Positions 31,430-43,760 of a DNA stretch of 64,000 nucleotides are shown one piece after another. The notes below the pieces were generated by a model that was not told the DNA's origin, did not search any database, and saw nothing but the letters and a program-made list of their open reading frames with translations. A program made the position numbers and the translations under genes. The stretch comes from Symbiodinium natans (Eukaryota; Sar; Dinophyceae; Suessiales; Symbiodiniaceae): assembly GCA_905221605.1 (NCBI GenBank), contig CAJNDS010002400.1:347501-411500 (forward strand), in the 5' to 3' direction. The stretch's first letter is position 1. Every line of letters starts with the position of its first letter.

Positions 31430-33787
31430 GCCGTAATATGGTTAATAAGTACAGTTATCTCAACCTGAAACCCTCAATCCCCAAACCACACGCCATCCCC
31501 AAGACCTTTACCTGTGACATCTGAAAAAACTTAAACCCTTACCGCCCCCCCACCCCCCCTCACCCCCCGTCCCCGCAACCCTTGTTCCAAACCCTACACC
31601 CTAGACCCTAAACCCTTCCAACACTAACCCTAAACCCCTAAACCCCTAAACCCCTAAAGCCCTAAACCCCTAAACCCCTAAAACCCTAAAACCCTAAAAC
31701 CCTCAAACCCTCAAACCCTAAAACCCTAAAACCCTAAAACCCTAAAGCCCTAAAACCCTAAAACTCTTAAACCCCAAAACCCTAAAACCCTAAAACCCTG
31801 AACCCTAAGCTGCAGCCTCCGCTCTTCTCCCAGCGCTTGTGCGCCTCTGCCTGCTGGGCGAAGGTGGGGTTTGAGGCTTCGATCCGGCTTGGGCTTTGAG
31901 GCTTCTACCCTAAACCCTAAACCCCAAACCCCAAACCCTGAACCACTGGCCTACAACTCTCACGCTTTTCAGGGTCCTGCATTTAGAGGGGGGGGTGGGG
32001 TTACTGGCTGGCTCTTAGAGCCCTAAAATCTGAAGGCCCCCTACGTGGGAAAAGGAGGAAGCTGGTGAGGCTGCCCTCAAACAACACAGCCAACGTGTCC
32101 AGCACACAGCAGGAGTTCTGATTTCGCCATGACGAAATGGCGCGTTTGGGAGCTCTTTATGAACCCTAAACCCTCAACCCTAAACCCTAAACCCTAAACC
32201 CCAAATCCCAAACCCTAAACCCCTAAGCGCCCCAAGCCCCTATAGACCCTCAGCTGCCTGCTGCGAGTAGTCTAGGAGCATGTCGTGCCCGGAGCCTTGG
32301 TGAAAAAGCTAGAATGCCTGCATGCACCAGCTGCCTGAAGCAGGAATTCTGGATTACCCTAAACCCTAAACCCTAAGAAGCTCCGAAGAGTTTGTCTATA
32401 TCCCTCAGCTCATCCTCGGCCGCCCTATGTAAGCACACACGCAGTATCTGGTGACTTGGGAACTAAGGCCGGTGCCTGGCATTATCTTCGGCGCTTGGGA
32501 AGGTCTAGGGTTTCATTGCAAGTTAGCTGCCAGTACGAGAAAAGTTCACCAACGATGCTGAAAGCCTAGTCCAGTCCCCTAGTGAGAGCCTGAAGCAAGG
32601 CGAGTTGTCACAGCTCAGTCAGCCTGGCGCAGCATGTGGGAAGCTCCCTAAAGTCTTCCCCCAAACCTAAACCCTCAAACGTTGGCACTGGACATCTTGA
32701 AGCCAGACACCAATGGGTGCGTCCGAGCACGATGAGATTGCATTAAACCTCAGCACTAAACCACGACTCCTAAACTCCTAAACCTTTGATGGCCTCTGTT
32801 TGCCTGAGGCTGCGGCTTTCTCCCCACCTGGGCTGACACTTGGCGTGCGGGGTTGGTGGGTTTGGGCTGTAGGAGTCCGGGGCATTTCGAGCTGGGGTTG
32901 AGGGCCTGCTTCTGGGTTGCTTCGTTGTACCCTAAACCCTAAACCCTACAACCTAAACCCTAAACCCTAAACCCCTGAATAGACTGCCGTGGTTTCGGGA
33001 CCGAGCTCCTCACGTGAAGGTGTCAGACTTCACGTAGTTGTGGCTCTTGACCTAGGCGGGCGCGCACCATGGCGGTAGACGAAGCCAAACCCCACACCCG
33101 GATCCACTGCGCTAAGTTCCTCTTGTTCACATGAGAAATGTCCCGACATTAGAGTACTTCTTGGGGGTCCTTCATCAGGGGATTGTGCTATATTTGGGGC
33201 ATATAGGGGAGCCCTGTCCCTAAACCCCAAACCCCAAACCCTAAAACCCTTTTGGGAAAGGCATGACGGTACATGACCCCTGGCTTCGCCCTGCGGCTGC
33301 AACGGCCAAAAACACCCGAGGGGCTCAAAATTATCCGGCGGGGGAGGAAAAAAGCTACAGCAGCGTGGCACGAAACAGCTCGGTTTAGGGTCTAGGGCTT
33401 CGGAGAATTTCGAGCTGAGGCGCCATTTTTTCCAGCCTGCTTTCTGTATCCTGAGTGGCGCTTCGCCTCCCCCGGAAGCGCTTCTCAGAACTCTCCCTGC
33501 CTTCTAGAAAGGCGATTTCGACGAATCAGCCCTAAACCCCCCCTCGAAGCCCTTACCCCGCCCGCCCTAAACTTGTATGAATAAAAAAAAAGGATCCTAA
33601 ACCCACCTCAAACGAACCGACGAGTCGGACCTTAACCCTAAAACCCCAAACCCTAAACCCAAAAAAAACAACAACGCCGGCCCATGGTCAAGGGGGCCAC
33701 GAAAGTATCCTAAAGCTCCTTCGATGGGCCCCGCCTCAGAGTCAGAGGCAAGATATACTACACTGTGGAAAGGAGTTGCAGCTAGGC

Positions 33788-33950
33788 TGGCTAGGGTTTA
33801 GGGTTTAGGGTTTAGGGTTTAGGGTTTAGGGTTTAGGGTTTAGGGTTTAGGGTTTAGGGTTTAGGGTTTAGGGTTTAGGGTTTAGGGTTTAGGGCTTAGG
33901 GCTTAGGGTTTAGGGTTTAGGGCTTAGGGCTTAGGGCTTAGGGCTTATAG
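33788..33950 (+). repeat. Long interstitial telomere-like array (TTTAGGG)
   Basis: More than 20 units, mostly perfect TTTAGGG, ending in CTTAGGG variants. One of the longest in the window. Confidence 0.93.
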
Positions 33951-36863
33951 GGGACCACGCCCAACTGCTCCCTGAGAGTGCGATACACTGCGGGAAGTGT
34001 AAGTATAGGGCGTTGGGTTCAGGAGCAAACCCCAGCCTTCCAGGGATTGATTTCTGGGGTCCTTCATGGGCTCCTAGCAACCTCATTATTCGATTCGAAG
34101 TATAGGGTAAGTTGAGATTGTTGTGCGTGGATGTGCCGCAACTGCCCTTTGCAAGCCTTTGCTGCCACGGGGGCCCTCCTGTTAGGGCTTAGGGTTTAGG
34201 GTTTAGGGTTTAGGGTTTAGGGTTTAGGGTTTAGGGTTTAGGGTTTAGGGTTTAGGGTTTAGGGAAAACCTACGGTCCTGTGTTCACTTCGCTTGTGCTC
34301 AGCAGTCACTGCGGAGAGCAGCTGTTGGTCGGCTCCTAGCTCATGCTGACTCGCACGGGTGTTAACGGCTCGGCTTGGGTGGGGGGCGTTGAGGGGTTGG
34401 GGGGTTTAGGGTTTAGGGTTTGGATATAAGGGGGATCATCCGAATTTAGGGGTCTCTACATCCTGGGGCCCCTCAGGGTTTCCGGGCCTTCGGTTTTGAG
34501 GGACTCTGGATTGTCAAGCCGGCGCTGTTGCCGCGGCGTCCTGCTTCACCGCACCCTGCTTCGGGTATTGGCTGACCCATTCGTCGGGAACCTCGAGTCT
34601 TCGCTGCTAAGGGTCTCGGGGTTCAAGGTTTTAGGGCTTGAGGGTTCTTAGGAATTTAGGGTTTTAGTGTTTTTTGTTTTTAGGGTTCAGAGTTTCAGGC
34701 TTTCAGGTTCAGGGTGTCGAAGTGCACGAAAAGGCACCCTCAACCTCGCACCAGCGGCGTGTGTGGCGCGTGGCTCGTTTTTTACGAACCTTGTTGGGAT
34801 GCACTCCCTCACATCAGTGGCGGATATACGATGGGCAGGGTTGAGTAGCGCGCCTTTCTTCAAAGATTTCAATGCGACAAGCTAGAGAGTCTATAACTTG
34901 GGATGTTCCCCCCTTATACTAACTGTCCTTTATCGGATTATATTTGGGGGTAACATCCCAATTTTAAGTTGCAAGAGCTCGGAACCCCAAAACCCAAGTG
35001 GCTCGGCCTGGGCCCAACTCCCGTATCCTCCCCCATCCATCTTCATGGTAGGAACTTTCGAACGCCACACTCCCCCCTCCTCCCCCCCCCCCCCCCCCAA
35101 GAACCCCCAAGAAAAAAACATGCAGAACTACCAAATAAACCTCAATTTGAACCCTGAGCTCTACCACAGCCCCTAAACCCTGAACCCCATAAGTGCCAAA
35201 CCCTGAGCAACTTCGGCCAAGCAACAGCCACCTTGCTCTCTGCCTCCCTTTTCGAGCGGCATGGTGTTGGTGTGGGCAGCCTTTTCTAGAGTTCAGGGCT
35301 TGTCGGGCTTTTAGGGTTTAGGGTTTAGTGCTAGCATTTCTAGGAGTCCTAGGATTTTGAAATAGCATCGAGGACGAAGATGAAGGGTTAATTTGCCAAA
35401 CAGCCCTGAAGTCCATGAACCTAAACCCTAAACCCTAAACCCTAAACCCTGTTACAGATATTCACAAGCATGACAGCTCGGTACCTGGAGGTTGGGCACT
35501 TAGAGTAGGGTGATCAGTACAGTAGGCTAACAAAAGGGTGATGACCCTTTCTGAGGGTGCTTATAACCCTCTTGGATAATTACACATGATACACATGACG
35601 CAGGGCTCCCCCCCCCCCCCCCCGCCTTCCTGCAGATGTGCTCTCTGCAGCCTTTTCCATGGCATAGTCGAAAAGACTGCAACAGAACCTGCTCTCGCCG
35701 TGGTTCGCCAAACTGTGTTTTTTTCTCTTTTTTTTTGGGGGGGGGGATGGGGGGGGGGGGGGGGGGGAGGGGGGGGGGGGGGTGGTGGTGGAAGTAAAAT
35801 GCCATTTGATTTCAAATGCCTGCTAGGTACCCCAGCAAGCAAGCTTCCCTAAACCCTAAACCCTGAATCCTAAACCCTAAATCCTAAACCCTAAACCCGA
35901 AACGAGCGCGTGCGTGTCAGCAGGGGCAAATGTCTGGCTGCCGGGCTGCGATGCAGCTGACCAAGGCCTGCCAAGAGGCTTGAAGGTTCTTGGGGACCTT
36001 CTAATAAGATATAATATTTGCCCGGGCCATTCGTATTATTATGAAGGGGTTTATAAGGGGCCAATAAGAATACTATAATTCTAAGGGAAAACAAGTCTTT
36101 AATTTAGTATTTTACTTCGTTCAGTAGCGAAACGATGGTTCTAACCTTATCTCGGGGCACGCATTGCCCTACGACCTCGTGGGATGATCGCGGTGACAGT
36201 GACGTGGCGGTGATGGTGATCGTCAGGATGAGGGCGACGACGACCGCGATGGTGGGGAGTGATAGAACGACCACAGCTTCCGAAGCATCATGCCAAAACA
36301 AAGGCACGACGATGTACAAAGGCAAGGGACACGAAATGCAGCCGAAAAAAAAAAACACGCCATCACCCTGTAAGCCTGAAAACCATTCATAAACAGACCA
36401 TCAATCCGAACAAGAGCGTATCTAGGGTTGGGTCTCTAACCCCCACACCCCCCCCACCCCCCCTAAACCCTAAACCCTAAACCCTAAACCCTAAACCCTG
36501 CAAACCCAATGCGTATGGCAGGGGATGGCCTGGGTCACTGTGCAGCTGCTCAGCTGACAGAGCCAACAGGCCAAACAACCCACGCCGGAGCTGGCAAGGT
36601 TGCAGATGGCCTGCATTTAAGGCTGAGGCTTGAGCTTAATCCCTGTTCCCCTAAAGGAAGGAAAAAGGATCCTTTTTTTGTTTATATATAAGAAAGCCCA
36701 TAACCCAAAAAGTAAAAAGGATCCCTAACACTGATCTAGTGAGGGTGTAGGGGTTGAGGATGCAGGGTCTTGGGGGGGTTGAAGGGTTCAAGCTACGCCT
36801 TGCAGGTGCTTGTAACGTTGGGCTCTCCCAGAACCCAAAGAGAGCAGAATGTAACTAAGGCCT

Positions 36864-36986
36864 ACTTGGAGATTCATGGGTACTTCTAAGTTATAAGTGG
36901 CTATAAGTTATAAGTGGCAGAAGTATGGTTATAACCTAATTTCGGGTACCCATAACCCTACTCATTGTATGTACCCATGAGCGGTT
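36864..36986. mobile_element. Short foldback repeat, family A, with internal duplication
   Basis: ACTTGGAGATTCATGGGTAC on the left, GTACCCATGAGCGGTTGG on the right. CTATAAGTTATAAGTGG is duplicated inside. Confidence 0.6.
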
Positions 36987-37189
36987 GGGGGGGAGAAAGC
37001 GGCCCTGGGGCAGCAGTGAGCTGTGTTCATATAGGGCTTACGGATTACGGAGCTTTCGGGGCCTGTGAGCCTTCTTACATGAGGTTTAGGGTTTAGGGTT
37101 TAGGGTTTAGGGTTTAGGGTTTAAGGTTTAGGGTTTAAGGGGCTTGTGGGGTTTATGGGGTCGGTGTCTCTCCCCCCTCTACGACTCAC

Positions 37190-37281
37190 CTTGCAGACAG
37201 CGGAAAGGTGCTTGAGGAAGAACCCGGTCGCGTAGCCGTTCAGCACGATGGCCGCCACAGCCAGCCAGGTCCTGCGCTCGG
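37190..37281 (-). CDS. Exon of a putative DMT/nucleotide-sugar-transporter-like protein
   Basis: A 92-nt minus-strand exon with an acceptor formed by a degenerate telomere heptamer (AACCCTAG|CC) and a strong donor AAG|GTGAGT at 37189. It encodes ERRTWLAVAAIVLNGYATGF followed by FLKHLSAVCK. The W-(x)-hydrophobic-G-hydrophobic-K pattern resembles a late transmembrane helix of nucleotide-sugar/triose-phosphate transporters (TWxxVxxxxxGGxxxAxxxKY). That is a motif impression on 30 residues. It may belong with other minus-strand membrane exons at 44.8, 46.3 and 58.4 kb. Confidence 0.5.
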
Positions 37282-38692
37282 CTAGGGTTTTATGGCTGCG
37301 GAGATCAGAGTTCTAGGGCTCTTCTTTCTAAGGGTAGTTGCATGGGCCCTTTTAAGGGGCCCCCCCTTCATACGCCTTGTATACCCTCTACAAATTAAGG
37401 GGTGCATACCTCAGAACCCCTTTTTAAAGAGGTAAGGGACCATATCAAGGGCCCATATAGCCGTCCGGTGAGTGAAGCTACGGGGTGATCTGTTGAGGGC
37501 TTTAGGGTTTAGGTCAAGGCTTTCGGGTTGAGGCTTTGGGTTGTGGGGCTAAAGACAAGGAACGATAACAGGTTTCTCCGATTGTCTGACAAACGTTCTG
37601 CAAAGGTTTAGGCCACCCCCCCCCCCCCCCTTACTCATCTACGCCCATGGTTGCCCCCCCTTACCCCGAAGCTCTAAGCCCCAAAACAGCCCCCGAACCC
37701 TCAAGAAATACTCCCCCGAACCCTCAGCCTCCATACCCCAAACCCATGAATCTCAGAAATCCCAAACCCGAAGTCCGGACTCCCCCATTTTCAGGCTCCC
37801 TAACCCTAAACCCTGAACCCCGAACCCTAAACCCTAAACCCTATCCCTAAACAAACCCCAAACCCCAAACCCTAAACCCTACCTACCCTAAACCCTAAAC
37901 CCTAAACCTAAATCCAAGCCAGTGCAAGCGGGCAGCCAGGCATCCCATCCTTCATGGGTGGCGCAAAGACCTTAGGAGTAAGGGATACCAGGGTTTAGGG
38001 TTTAGGGTTTATAGGGCTTAGGGCTTATATAGGGTTTAGGGAGAGTTTCCCCAGGTTTCCTTCCACAACAAGAAAACTCTTCCTGACAAGGGTAATGTAG
38101 GGATTGCTTTTTTTTTTTTTTGGGGGGGGGGGGGTTCTTCAGCAAATGGTAGCCAACTGAGTGCGAACTCTGGGGTTCGGGTGCACAGGGCTTGGGGTTC
38201 TCCAACAAGCCCTGGTCCAGAGTTTGAGTTAGCCATGAGTACCCATACCCAGGGTCTCGACCCAGATTTCTGGGAGGACAAAAAGTAGATCCCCTCAAGG
38301 GTTCTAGTAGCAAAAAGTAGATCCCCGTAAGGGTTCTAGGTAGCAAAGGGTACGTACTAATTTTTGGATCCTCCCAGGGGTCTGGAGAAGGCATGGAACG
38401 AGAAGCTGACAACTCCCTTTGGTTTGCAGCGTTAGGCGGCTAGACACTGCGAGTATTGGGGCCCAGTGCAAGAAAATCGAAACGGTTCCTCTGCACTTAC
38501 CCACTTACCCCCGCACGCGAGTCGACTTCACCAGAACAGCTTCTACACTCTCGAGTGGTTGTGGTTGTATTTAGGAGTACTTGAAGGCTCATGGGCACTT
38601 ATCGGTAGGGTGTTAAGTACCCTAATAAGGTTGTCACCATAGCTGCGCTGCTTCCCACCCTACCCAGAAGTAGGGGGAGTGCCCAATCGCCC

Positions 38693-38816
38693 CAAACCCT
38701 AAACCCTAAACCCTAAACCCTAAACCCTAAACCCTAAACCCTAAACCCTAAACCCTAAACCCTAAACCCTAAACCCTAAACCCTAAACCCTAAACCCTAA
38801 ACCCTAAACCCTAAGC
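38693..38816 (-). repeat. Long interstitial telomere-like array (CCCTAAA)
   Basis: About 17 perfect CCCTAAA units in a row. Confidence 0.95.
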
Positions 38817-39769
38817 CCTGCCCCCTCCCAGGAGCCATGCCGAGACCCAGCCCATCTGTGAGTCAGGTAGCAGGTGCTCTCCCCAGGTGCTGGCTGGCAA
38901 GGACAGAGCCTGAATCTGCTGCAAGGGTTTTGGGTTAGGGGTTAGGGTTTAGGGTTTAGGGTTTAGGGTTAAGGCTTCAGGGTTTAGGGGTTAGGGCGAC
39001 GCAAGTTTGGGATTTTGGGGTTTGGGGTGGAAGCTCATCCTGCCGGGGCTTGCAGAATTTGAGGCGCCCAAAGCAGCGGAAGCACGGACTCAAGATCTCA
39101 AAAGATCCTCAAAGCTCCCAACAGGCCCTCAACTGCAAGTTCCACTGGGTTTAGGGTTTAGGTTTAGGGCCCTTAACACCCGGGATTCGCGCTGTCTTGG
39201 AGGTGTTGGGGCTAAGCTGCCAAAACTTGTCAATTGCCATCTTTCGGAACGTTATTAAGTATGCTTAAAACCTTCTTTAGGGTACTTCTAACCCTACTTA
39301 TGAACCTCCAAGTAGAGGATACGCTTCACGGCCTTTAGGGCTTTGGGGCTTTTTGTGCTCAGGCCTTAGGGTACAAGGGTACAAGCTTCACATTGGAAGA
39401 TTTTGGGAGAACCGCTGCTGCCTTGCCCTTGAGGATCCATGCGCCTATGATGTAGTATATACTTGAGCCCTACAGCTACTATTATAACTGAACCCCCTTA
39501 AACCCTAAACCCTAAACCCTAAACCCTAAACCCTAAACCCCCTAAAAGGCCCAAGTGTATACTACACGGGCACAGGCATCCTGAGCCAACCGGACACGGC
39601 AAGATCGCCGAGGCGCGGTTTAGGAGGCGGGCCATCGCGACCGAAGAAGAGGAGGATCAAACCTGGTGGGGTTTAGGGTTTAGGGTTTAGGGTTTAGGGT
39701 TTAGGGTTTAGGGTTTAGGGTTTAGGGTTTAGGGTTTAGGGATCATATACGGGCCTTGATAATGAGAGT

Positions 39770-39862
39770 AAGGTTGTGGGGGCCATGCTAGTATATTTCT
39801 ATAGGGACCATAAGGGAGTACCAATACTAATTCTTCCGACCCCTATAGTAAGCCTTTTAACT
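39770..39862 (+). mobile_element. Family B core without homopolymer head
   Basis: TAGGGACCATAAGGGAGTAC followed by ATTCTTCCGACCCCTATAGT. It follows a perfect telomere-like array by 30 bp and lacks the T/G tract. Confidence 0.5.
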
Positions 39863-40317
39863 CCCTTGGAGTGCAGATTCACAACCCTACACCCTAAACC
39901 TGTCAACCCCCCCACAACTCCTACTACTCTAACCTGTCCCAACACCTCGCAACTCATCTCTCCCCGGACCCTAAATCCTGAACCCGAAATCTGAAACCCA
40001 ACGCCCTAAACCCTAAACTTCCTAAAATTCCCGAAGGCCAGGGGATCAGAGCTTTCGATTTCGAGTGGGGCGTGGGAGTATTTGGGCGGTTTGATTCGGG
40101 GGCAGAGCTTCCCTGAGCACCCCGGGCGAAAAAAAGGGAAAGAAAGGCAAGCCCTAAGACTTAAGAGGGTCCATGTGCCTCACTATGATGTACTTGGACC
40201 CAAGAGTCCTGATATGGGAGGACTTTAAGGCGCAAGTTCGCGGCGCAAGTACTCCCTATCTAGGTACATGGACCCTTAGGGAAGTACCATCTGGGCTGAA
40301 TGAATAATGGGGGGGGG

Positions 40318-40388
40318 TATTGTAGTATATTTATAAAGGGACCGTAAGGGAATACTAGTAGTAATTATTCCGACCCCTACAGTAGCCA
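40318..40388 (+). mobile_element. Family B core with short G run
   Basis: G7 head, then GTAGTATATTTATAAAGGGA and AATTATTCCGACCCCTACAG. Closest in sequence to the copy at 39770, only 550 bp away. Confidence 0.5.
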
Positions 40389-40474
40389 TGTTTCAGCCTA
40401 TTGTCGCCCGTTTGAATCTGGGTTTAAACTGAGACGTTTCCCCGAGAGAGTCGGAGCTGGAACATGACACCAAA

Positions 40475-40813
40475 GTGACCCGAACTGCGAATGGACGGAC
40501 TGGTAGGAGTACACAGAACACCAACCCTCTTCCACCAAAGAACGCTTATAAAGTGTTAAAGCCTGGAGCCTCCAACCCCCAGACGTTTCAGGTGCTTCGG
40601 CCAAGGGGCTGGTCAACAGCATCGCAGACTGCACGTGAAAAGAGACCTTTTAATCATCCGCGTTTGCAGATGTGCGTTTGCCGGGCGGCGGTACAGCAGC
40701 TTCTAGACGACGGGGGGTTATGTAATAGAACGGAAGACGAAGCCAAACTCTTAGCCATTGGTGCCTGTTTAGGTTCCCATACGAATGAAGGGTTGGAATG
40801 GGCTATAGGCTAA
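40475..40813 (+). CDS. Hypothetical protein / exon
   Basis: A 112-codon plus-strand frame ending in TAA. The strongest part begins at 40670, directly after an acceptor-like CGTTTGCAG, and reads MCVCRAAVQQLLDDGGLCNR, then TEDEAKLLAIGACLGSHTNE and GLEWAIG. The upstream half is Pro/Asn/Lys-rich and could be intron or exon. No family was recognised. The antisense frame is also open, so the strand call rests on composition and the acceptor. Confidence 0.42.
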   Translation: MTRTANGRTGRSTQNTNPLPPKNAYKVLKPGASNPQTFQVLRPRGWSTASQTAREKRPFNHPRLQMCVCRAAVQQLLDDGGLCNRTEDEAKLLAIGACLGSHTNEGLEWAIG

Positions 40814-41191
40814 GGGGTTTAGGATTTGTGCAGCGAAAGACACGGTTTGGAGATTGGAGTTTCGAGTTCGGGGCTTGGGAGTGGATCTAACAGCTTTCAT
40901 ATGGCCAGGCCTTTGCATGACGATTCCTTTCGGGGAAGATACCGATTCTAAAGGGACCCAAAGTCAAAAAACTCCACCTTAGACCCCTCAGGTTGTACCC
41001 TTGGGTTTTGGGGACTCTGTTTAAAGGTCTTTTTCAAGGAATATAAGGGCCATATTGGGAGTACATTAAAGGAAACCTCCTAGGGGTACATCCTTAGAGG
41101 TCCGAGTATGACTCCCAACCAACCCGCCTCCTCCGGCCACCTCTGCCCACCCTTCCCCCCCTCCCCCCCCCCCCCCCCCCCCCCTGTCCGG

Positions 41192-41305
41192 TCAAGCTGC
41201 TACCCAGAAGTCTGCCGTGTAGTTCTTGTACACACGCTCCGACCAGATCGCTCCTAACAGATGGTAGTCCTCTTCTACAGGCTTAGGTGTTTCGTGGTTC
41301 AGGAT
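41192..41305 (-). CDS. Terminal exon-like island, hypothetical protein
   Basis: On the minus strand an acceptor (TTAGTTCACAG) is followed by ILNHETPKPVEEDYHLLGAI and WSERVYKNYTADFWVAA, then TGA at 41192. The frame is also open upstream to 41395 in a less convincing hydrophobic and Lys-rich stretch. A poly-C run at 41160-41184 lies just after the stop. Confidence 0.42.
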   Translation of the reverse strand: MLNHETPKPVEEDYHLLGAIWSERVYKNYTADFWVAA

Positions 41306-41819
41306 CTGTGAACTAAGCTTGAACAGTTTTTTCCTTCTTTGGAAGCCTCCAAGTATAAAGCAAGCCGTAACTAAATGAACAAAAATCGTGTTCAAGAACG
41401 GTGTGGCTTAAGGCTCAGACACGGTTTGTGTCAGCGGCCGCTAGCCCGGCCCCATGCGGGAGGGGGATTTAAGATCGGACGCCTTCGTGTCCATCGGTTG
41501 AAAGGGTCTTGTTTGCAGGCTTCATGCAGAGGACCTTGCACCATGGGACCCTAAACCCCTAAACCCTTCACCCTAAACCCTAACAACTCTAGCCTATGGC
41601 TTCAGGAGCCCTGAACCTCGGTTGCTCTGCAACCTCTCGGCACACAAAATTTCGCCTTTCCTTTATTCGTTCGGAAGGGATCCTGGCCTCAAGGTCCCTA
41701 AGGCAGAGGGGTACTACTGAGCATTCTGGTTTAGAGGGGCTTCGAAACATTTGTTAAAGGATCCGGAAGCCATAAACAAAGGTGAAAAAGGGTACTGCTG
41801 GACATCGCGAAGACCCTAA

Positions 41820-41955
41820 AGGCCCTAAAGCCTAAAGTTCGAAGTATGGGCCCTTGTTTTGGGCCCCTTGCTCTACAACCCCTAACATACACCAAAGGGC
41901 CCGTACTTCGGATCGATATCAACAAGGGCAAGGGACCATACTAAGGGCCCATGGT
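41820..41955. mobile_element. Short foldback repeat, family C (GGGCCC)
   Basis: TTCGAAGTATGGGCCCTTGT and AAAGGGCCCGTACTTCGGAT are inverted arms about 40 bp apart, followed by a further AAGGGCCCATGG. A sister copy lies at 56366-56432. Confidence 0.6.
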
Positions 41956-41998
41956 TCCAGCCTTAGATTGAGAGTTTAGGGGATTTAGGCTCTAACCG

Positions 41999-42066
41999 CC
42001 GCGGAGCCTGATGCACTGAGCGCGGCTTTCACCAGGGCCAGCGCGGCGCCGCGGCAGGTGTCACCT
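41999..42066 (-). CDS. Exon-like island
   Basis: The minus strand reads GDTCRGAALALVKAALSASG then SAAVR, GC-rich in an AT-balanced surrounding, with AACAAG before it and GTTAGA after it as possible splice signals. Small-residue-rich and possibly membrane-associated. Too short to identify. Confidence 0.3.
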
Positions 42067-42685
42067 TGTTTTTTTCGGAGTGGGGGGTTTGGGGCTTAGG
42101 GCTTCGGGAGTTTTTTGGTTCGGGGTTGCGGGTTTAGGTTTTGGGGTCTCGGGGTCGCGTTTGGGCACCTGGACATATGGTCTGGGGTCTGACCTTTAGT
42201 TTCACTTAGGGCTTAGGGTTTTAGGGTCTTGTTGCGCTTTTGGGGCTCAGGGTTCTTGGGGTTTGCTGCTTATGGTAGAGGACTCCATAAACTCTGTAAA
42301 GGCCTAGAGCGATTTCGGGGGCAAAACATTCGCTAGGCATAGGCCCGCCGAAGGAAACAGGGTACGCTTCTTTTCGTGTGATAGGCACCCCTAGCATAAA
42401 GGGCATAGGGGTACCAGTGGTGGAGCGCAGTGTTCGAAGGTTGCTATGATGGGTTTAGGGCCTAGGGCTTAGGCTTTCGGGTGTTGTGATTCTAAGGGTC
42501 TGGCCCAAACCTGTACAAGCCACTCCGAAACAGTCTTGCGACCCGACCCTCCGCTGACATTCCTTGTGTTTTGTGCTTTACGGTTTAAGGTCTAGGGTCG
42601 CGGGTTGAAATCCCGAGAACCCCTCCCCCAGAACACCCAAGGACAACCCCAGCCCCACGAACATTGAATATATGATACACTTGAA

Positions 42686-42928
42686 ATGGCCACCACCACC
42701 ACCACCACCACCACCACCACCACCACCACCACCACGATTACCACCACCACCAGTACCACCACCACCACCACCACCACCACCACCAGTACCACATCCACCA
42801 CCACCACCACCACCACCACCAGTACCACATCCACCACCACCACCACCACCACCACCACCACCACCACCACCACCACCACCACCACCACCACCACCACCAC
42901 CACCACCACCACCACCACCACCACCACC
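42686..42928 (-). repeat. (CAC/ACC)n microsatellite
   Basis: About 80 CCA-type triplets with GATTACC, AGTACC and ACATCC interruptions. The poly-Thr, poly-Pro and poly-Val ORFs across it are spurious. Confidence 0.95.
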
Positions 42929-42989
42929 TGGGTGGGTAGGGGCTATGGGTTTGCGGTTTCAGGTGAGGAGGTGAGAGGCGGGTTAGGGT

Positions 42990-42998
42990 ATGTTAGTA

Positions 42999-43059
<61 letters not shown>

Positions 43060-43232
43060 CGTCGTCGTCGTCGTCGTCGTCTTCTTCTTCTTCACCGCCG
43101 CCGCCGCGGTCGCAGTCGTAGTCGTACTCGTTCTCGTAGTCGTAGTCGTCGGTGGTGCTACTGGTGGTACTGGTGGTATTCGTGGTGGTGGTGGTGGTGG
43201 TGGTGGTGGTACTGGTGGTGGTGGTGGTACCC
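42990..43232 (+). repeat. Compound triplet array (TAG, TCG, TCT, TGG)
   Basis: (TAG)n, then (TCG)n, (TCT)n, CCG/TCG mixtures and finally (TGG)n. The terminal (GGT)n is the reverse complement of the (CAC/ACC)n array 300 bp earlier, so the whole could fold into a large imperfect stem. Confidence 0.92.
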
Positions 43233-43345
43233 CCAACAAAACGGAAAACACTGAGGCCCACCCTGAACCCCAAACCATGCACCCTAAATCTCAAATCAAA
43301 CCATAAACCCTAATCCGTAGACCGGAAACCCCAACCCCCGAAACC

Positions 43346-43455
43346 CTAACACGCCACGCGGCCGGTCTCCGCGACGGGGCCCACTGGAGAGTCGACGGCA
43401 GCCACGGCCGCCAAGGAGATGGTCAGGAGCCGGAGCCATCTGTGGAGGCCCCTGG
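43346..43455 (-). CDS. Exon-like island, hydrophobic
   Basis: After an acceptor (CTAAGAACACAG) the minus strand reads RGLHRWLRLLTISLAAVAAV, DSPVGPVAETGRVAC, then TAG at 43346. RLLTISLAAVAAV could be a membrane segment or signal anchor. The TAG lies in a telomere-like CTAACACG context, so the coding part may end earlier at a donor. Confidence 0.38.
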
Positions 43456-43760
43456 CTGTGTTCTTAGGTTTGGGATTTTAGGGTGGAGGGTTCGGGGATT
43501 AGGGGTTTAGGGCTTGGGGTTTTAGGGTGTAGGGTTCGGGATTATGGTTAGGGGTTTCGGGCTTGGGGTTTGCCGCCCTGCTCTAGCCTAGGCCACGAGG
43601 CCCGCGCCCGTAAAATGGTGGAAACTGGAGTGCTGCAAACCAACGTTACCTGGTTTATAGGGTACCATGAGCGGCTTCTTGCATCACAGCACGTTGTAAG
43701 ACCAATTATGTCTTAGGAAGCCTGCATTAAAAAAAAGCTAGGACGTGATCAGCTTCCCAG

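Larger units (their letters stand above)
29299..37188. other. Non-coding, telomere-repeat-rich stretch
   Basis: No secure gene. Telomere-like arrays lie at 29484-29521, 30661-30731, 30985-31037, 31149-31237, 31566-31806 (degenerate, with CCCTAAAA), 32160-32225, 33788-33950, 34184-34264, 35423-35450 and 37084-37140. A GGGCTTT heptamer array lies at 29421-29461. Foldback copies lie at 30388, 30842 and 31370, and a poly(T)-poly(G) tract at 35711-35785. A plus-strand frame at 34667-34885 ending GMHSLTSVADIRWAGLSSAP plus a short tail is protein-like, but its antisense is equally plausible. A minus-strand island near 35240-35290 (AAHTNTMPLEKGGREQGG) is another weak exon candidate. Confidence 0.55.
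37290..40474. other. Non-coding, repeat-rich stretch
   Basis: Telomere-like arrays at 37795-37910, 38693-38816, 39496-39540 and 39666-39739. A T12-G12 tract at 38108-38134. A tandem pair of CAAAAAGTAGATCCCC at 38280-38345. Family A foldbacks at 38578-38670 and a half copy ending at about 39313. Family B copies at 39770-39862 and 40318-40388. A possible plus-strand exon at 39572-39660 (GHGKIAEARFRRRAIATEEE) is unsupported by clear splice sites. Confidence 0.55.

Noticed and set aside
42592-43306. Poly-Val, poly-Pro and poly-Thr ORFs
   Set aside because: Triplet microsatellite translations.
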